From the NCBI GenBank assembly GCA_005879655.1, contig VBJK01000030.1, positions 1 to 7,418 of the forward strand: a stretch of 7,418 nucleotides of DNA. The letters are read 5' to 3'. Shown here piece by piece: positions 6,746-7,418 of this stretch (position 1 is its first letter; the number at the start of each line of letters is the position of its first letter). The notes under the pieces were generated by a model. It was not told where the DNA came from and made no database searches. It worked only from the letters and a program-made list of their open reading frames with translations. The translations under genes were made by a program, and so were the position numbers. Source of the DNA: Chloroflexota bacterium (lineage in GTDB: Bacteria > Chloroflexota > Ktedonobacteria > Ktedonobacterales > Ktedonobacteraceae).

Positions 6746-7204
6746 TTGAAAAATCTTCTCTCTGTGCTTTCTGTTGTAGCAATGGCCGCTCCCACGTTAA
6801 GTGAACGTCTGGGTGTGGTGATTGCCCTTACTTTGTGGATTAGTGGCTTTCTGTGCGTGCTGAACATTGGGCTGGCGATTTTCTATCGTCTGCGCACGAA
6901 ACGCGAGGTTTTTTCTTATTATGCGGTCTGTTTACTTGAATTGGCGATCTTTGTCTTCGCGCTTTTGATCCGTCTGGAGGTGATCACGCGCGTACCATAT
7001 CACCTGCCTCCTGGTCTATCGATCAACCGCGCCGAAATAGGTGCGGCTCTAGCGATTGGTATCGGTCTATTTCCTGCCGCTTTCTGGCATCGCACGAATG
7101 TCTCTGATCTGCCTGCGCGCCTCGCTGAGGATGCAAAGGTGATGCAAGATCGCGATGGGGGCGTACGTATCCGCAAAAGTACACCTGGCGAGTGGATGAA
7201 TTAG
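6746..7204 (+). CDS. Hypothetical three-helix membrane protein
   Basis: The 152-residue product is not recognised. It starts at TTG behind a strong GGAGGT site and lies 27 bases after the K2 reading frame, so it was probably co-transcribed with the kinases. A mildly hydrophobic N-terminus (NLLSVLSVVAMAAPTL) is followed by three likely membrane segments at about residues 23-47 (GVVIALTLWISGFLCVLNIG...), 57-77 (SYYAVCLLELAIFVFALLIRL) and 97-114 (EIGAALAIGIGLFPAAFW). The loop RLRTKRE (48-54) is basic, suggesting it lies in the cytoplasm. The C-terminal 37 residues (HRTNVSDLPARL... to STPGEWMN) are charged and soluble. The length and three-helix plan resemble small phage-type or transport-accessory membrane proteins, but no family motif supports this. 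A role with the membrane kinases is suggested only by position. Confidence 0.75.
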   Translation: MKNLLSVLSVVAMAAPTLSERLGVVIALTLWISGFLCVLNIGLAIFYRLRTKREVFSYYAVCLLELAIFVFALLIRLEVITRVPYHLPPGLSINRAEIGAALAIGIGLFPAAFWHRTNVSDLPARLAEDAKVMQDRDGGVRIRKSTPGEWMN

Positions 7205-7210
7205 CGTTAT

Positions 7211-7281
7211 TGGAAGGTCACAGTAAATGACGTTTGAAGATGTACAAACGTTCTACGTTGTAGCATCAATGTGACCTTCCA
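7211..7281. repeat. Nested inverted repeat predicting a three-way-junction structure
   Basis: A perfect 12-bp outer stem (TGGAAGGTCACA at 7211-7222 with TGTGACCTTCCA at 7270-7281) encloses two further hairpins: ACGTTT/AAACGT (7230-7235 with 7246-7251, 10-base loop) and CTAC/GTAG (7253-7256 with 7260-7263, 3-base loop). It begins 6 bases after the membrane protein stop. There is no U-tract after it, so a simple intrinsic terminator is not the best reading. It may be a transcript-end structure, a structured RNA, or a small palindromic repeat. Confidence 0.6.
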
Positions 7282-7418
7282 GCAACCTGCTATGCTCAAT
7301 CTGCCACTTTTTAATGTATAACCCGATCATTTAGCAAATGCCTACTGCACTCTGTTTACTAGCTTATCGCTGTATACTCTTCTTCCACTGATATACGCCT
7401 CTCCAAGAAATATTAAAG
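7282..7418. other. AT-rich non-coding tail
   Basis: No gene, tRNA or convincing regulatory site is seen on either strand up to the window end. A short pair GTATA/TATAC occurs around 7372-7396 and is within chance expectation. Confidence 0.5.

Overview
The window reads like an accessory stretch of a Ktedonobacteria-type Chloroflexota chromosome. That assignment is inferred from the gene types: a eukaryotic-like Ser/Thr kinase with a long low-complexity linker, one membrane helix and a jellyroll-like outer domain; an IscB/HEARO element, a family abundant in Ktedonobacter; moderate GC; and a Ski2-type helicase tail. No taxonomic marker is present. All supported genes are on the + strand.

Layout: (1) 1-833 is the 3' part of a Ski2/HelY-like RNA helicase with its DSHCT domain, entering from the left. 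(2) 834-1190 is a 357-base gap with an almost perfect 32-bp palindrome (855-923, probably a terminator) and a good sigma-70-like promoter (1060-1088). (3) 1191-3503 is an intact transmembrane Ser/Thr kinase (K1). (4) 3504-4398 is an ISC (IscB-type, IS200/IS605-like) element: an omega RNA (HEARO) scaffold followed by an iscB gene that lost its HNH and RuvC-III regions by an internal in-frame deletion. (5) 4399-6718 is a tandem paralogue of K1 (K2), broken by a frameshifting deletion of about 56 bases in the kinase C-lobe. (6) 6746-7204 is a three-helix membrane protein with a TTG start and a strong ribosome binding site. (7) 7205-7418 has no gene but holds a nested, branched inverted repeat.

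The most informative point is how the element sits. Its left end abuts the stop codon of K1 and its right end abuts the ATGA start of K2. Removing it rejoins K1 and K2 as a tightly spaced or overlapping gene pair, with an AGGGA ribosome binding site lying in the last codons of K1. The omega RNA guide, which in this family is the host sequence just upstream of the scaffold, would therefore be the last codons of the kinase gene. The presumed target-adjacent motif on the other side would be the K2 start, ATGA. The insertion removed K2's ribosome binding site and left K2 with an iscB stop codon (TAG) directly against its ATG. K2 also carries the deletion, so K1 is probably the only working kinase.

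All names rest on motif recognition by eye. No database search or RNA folding was run.
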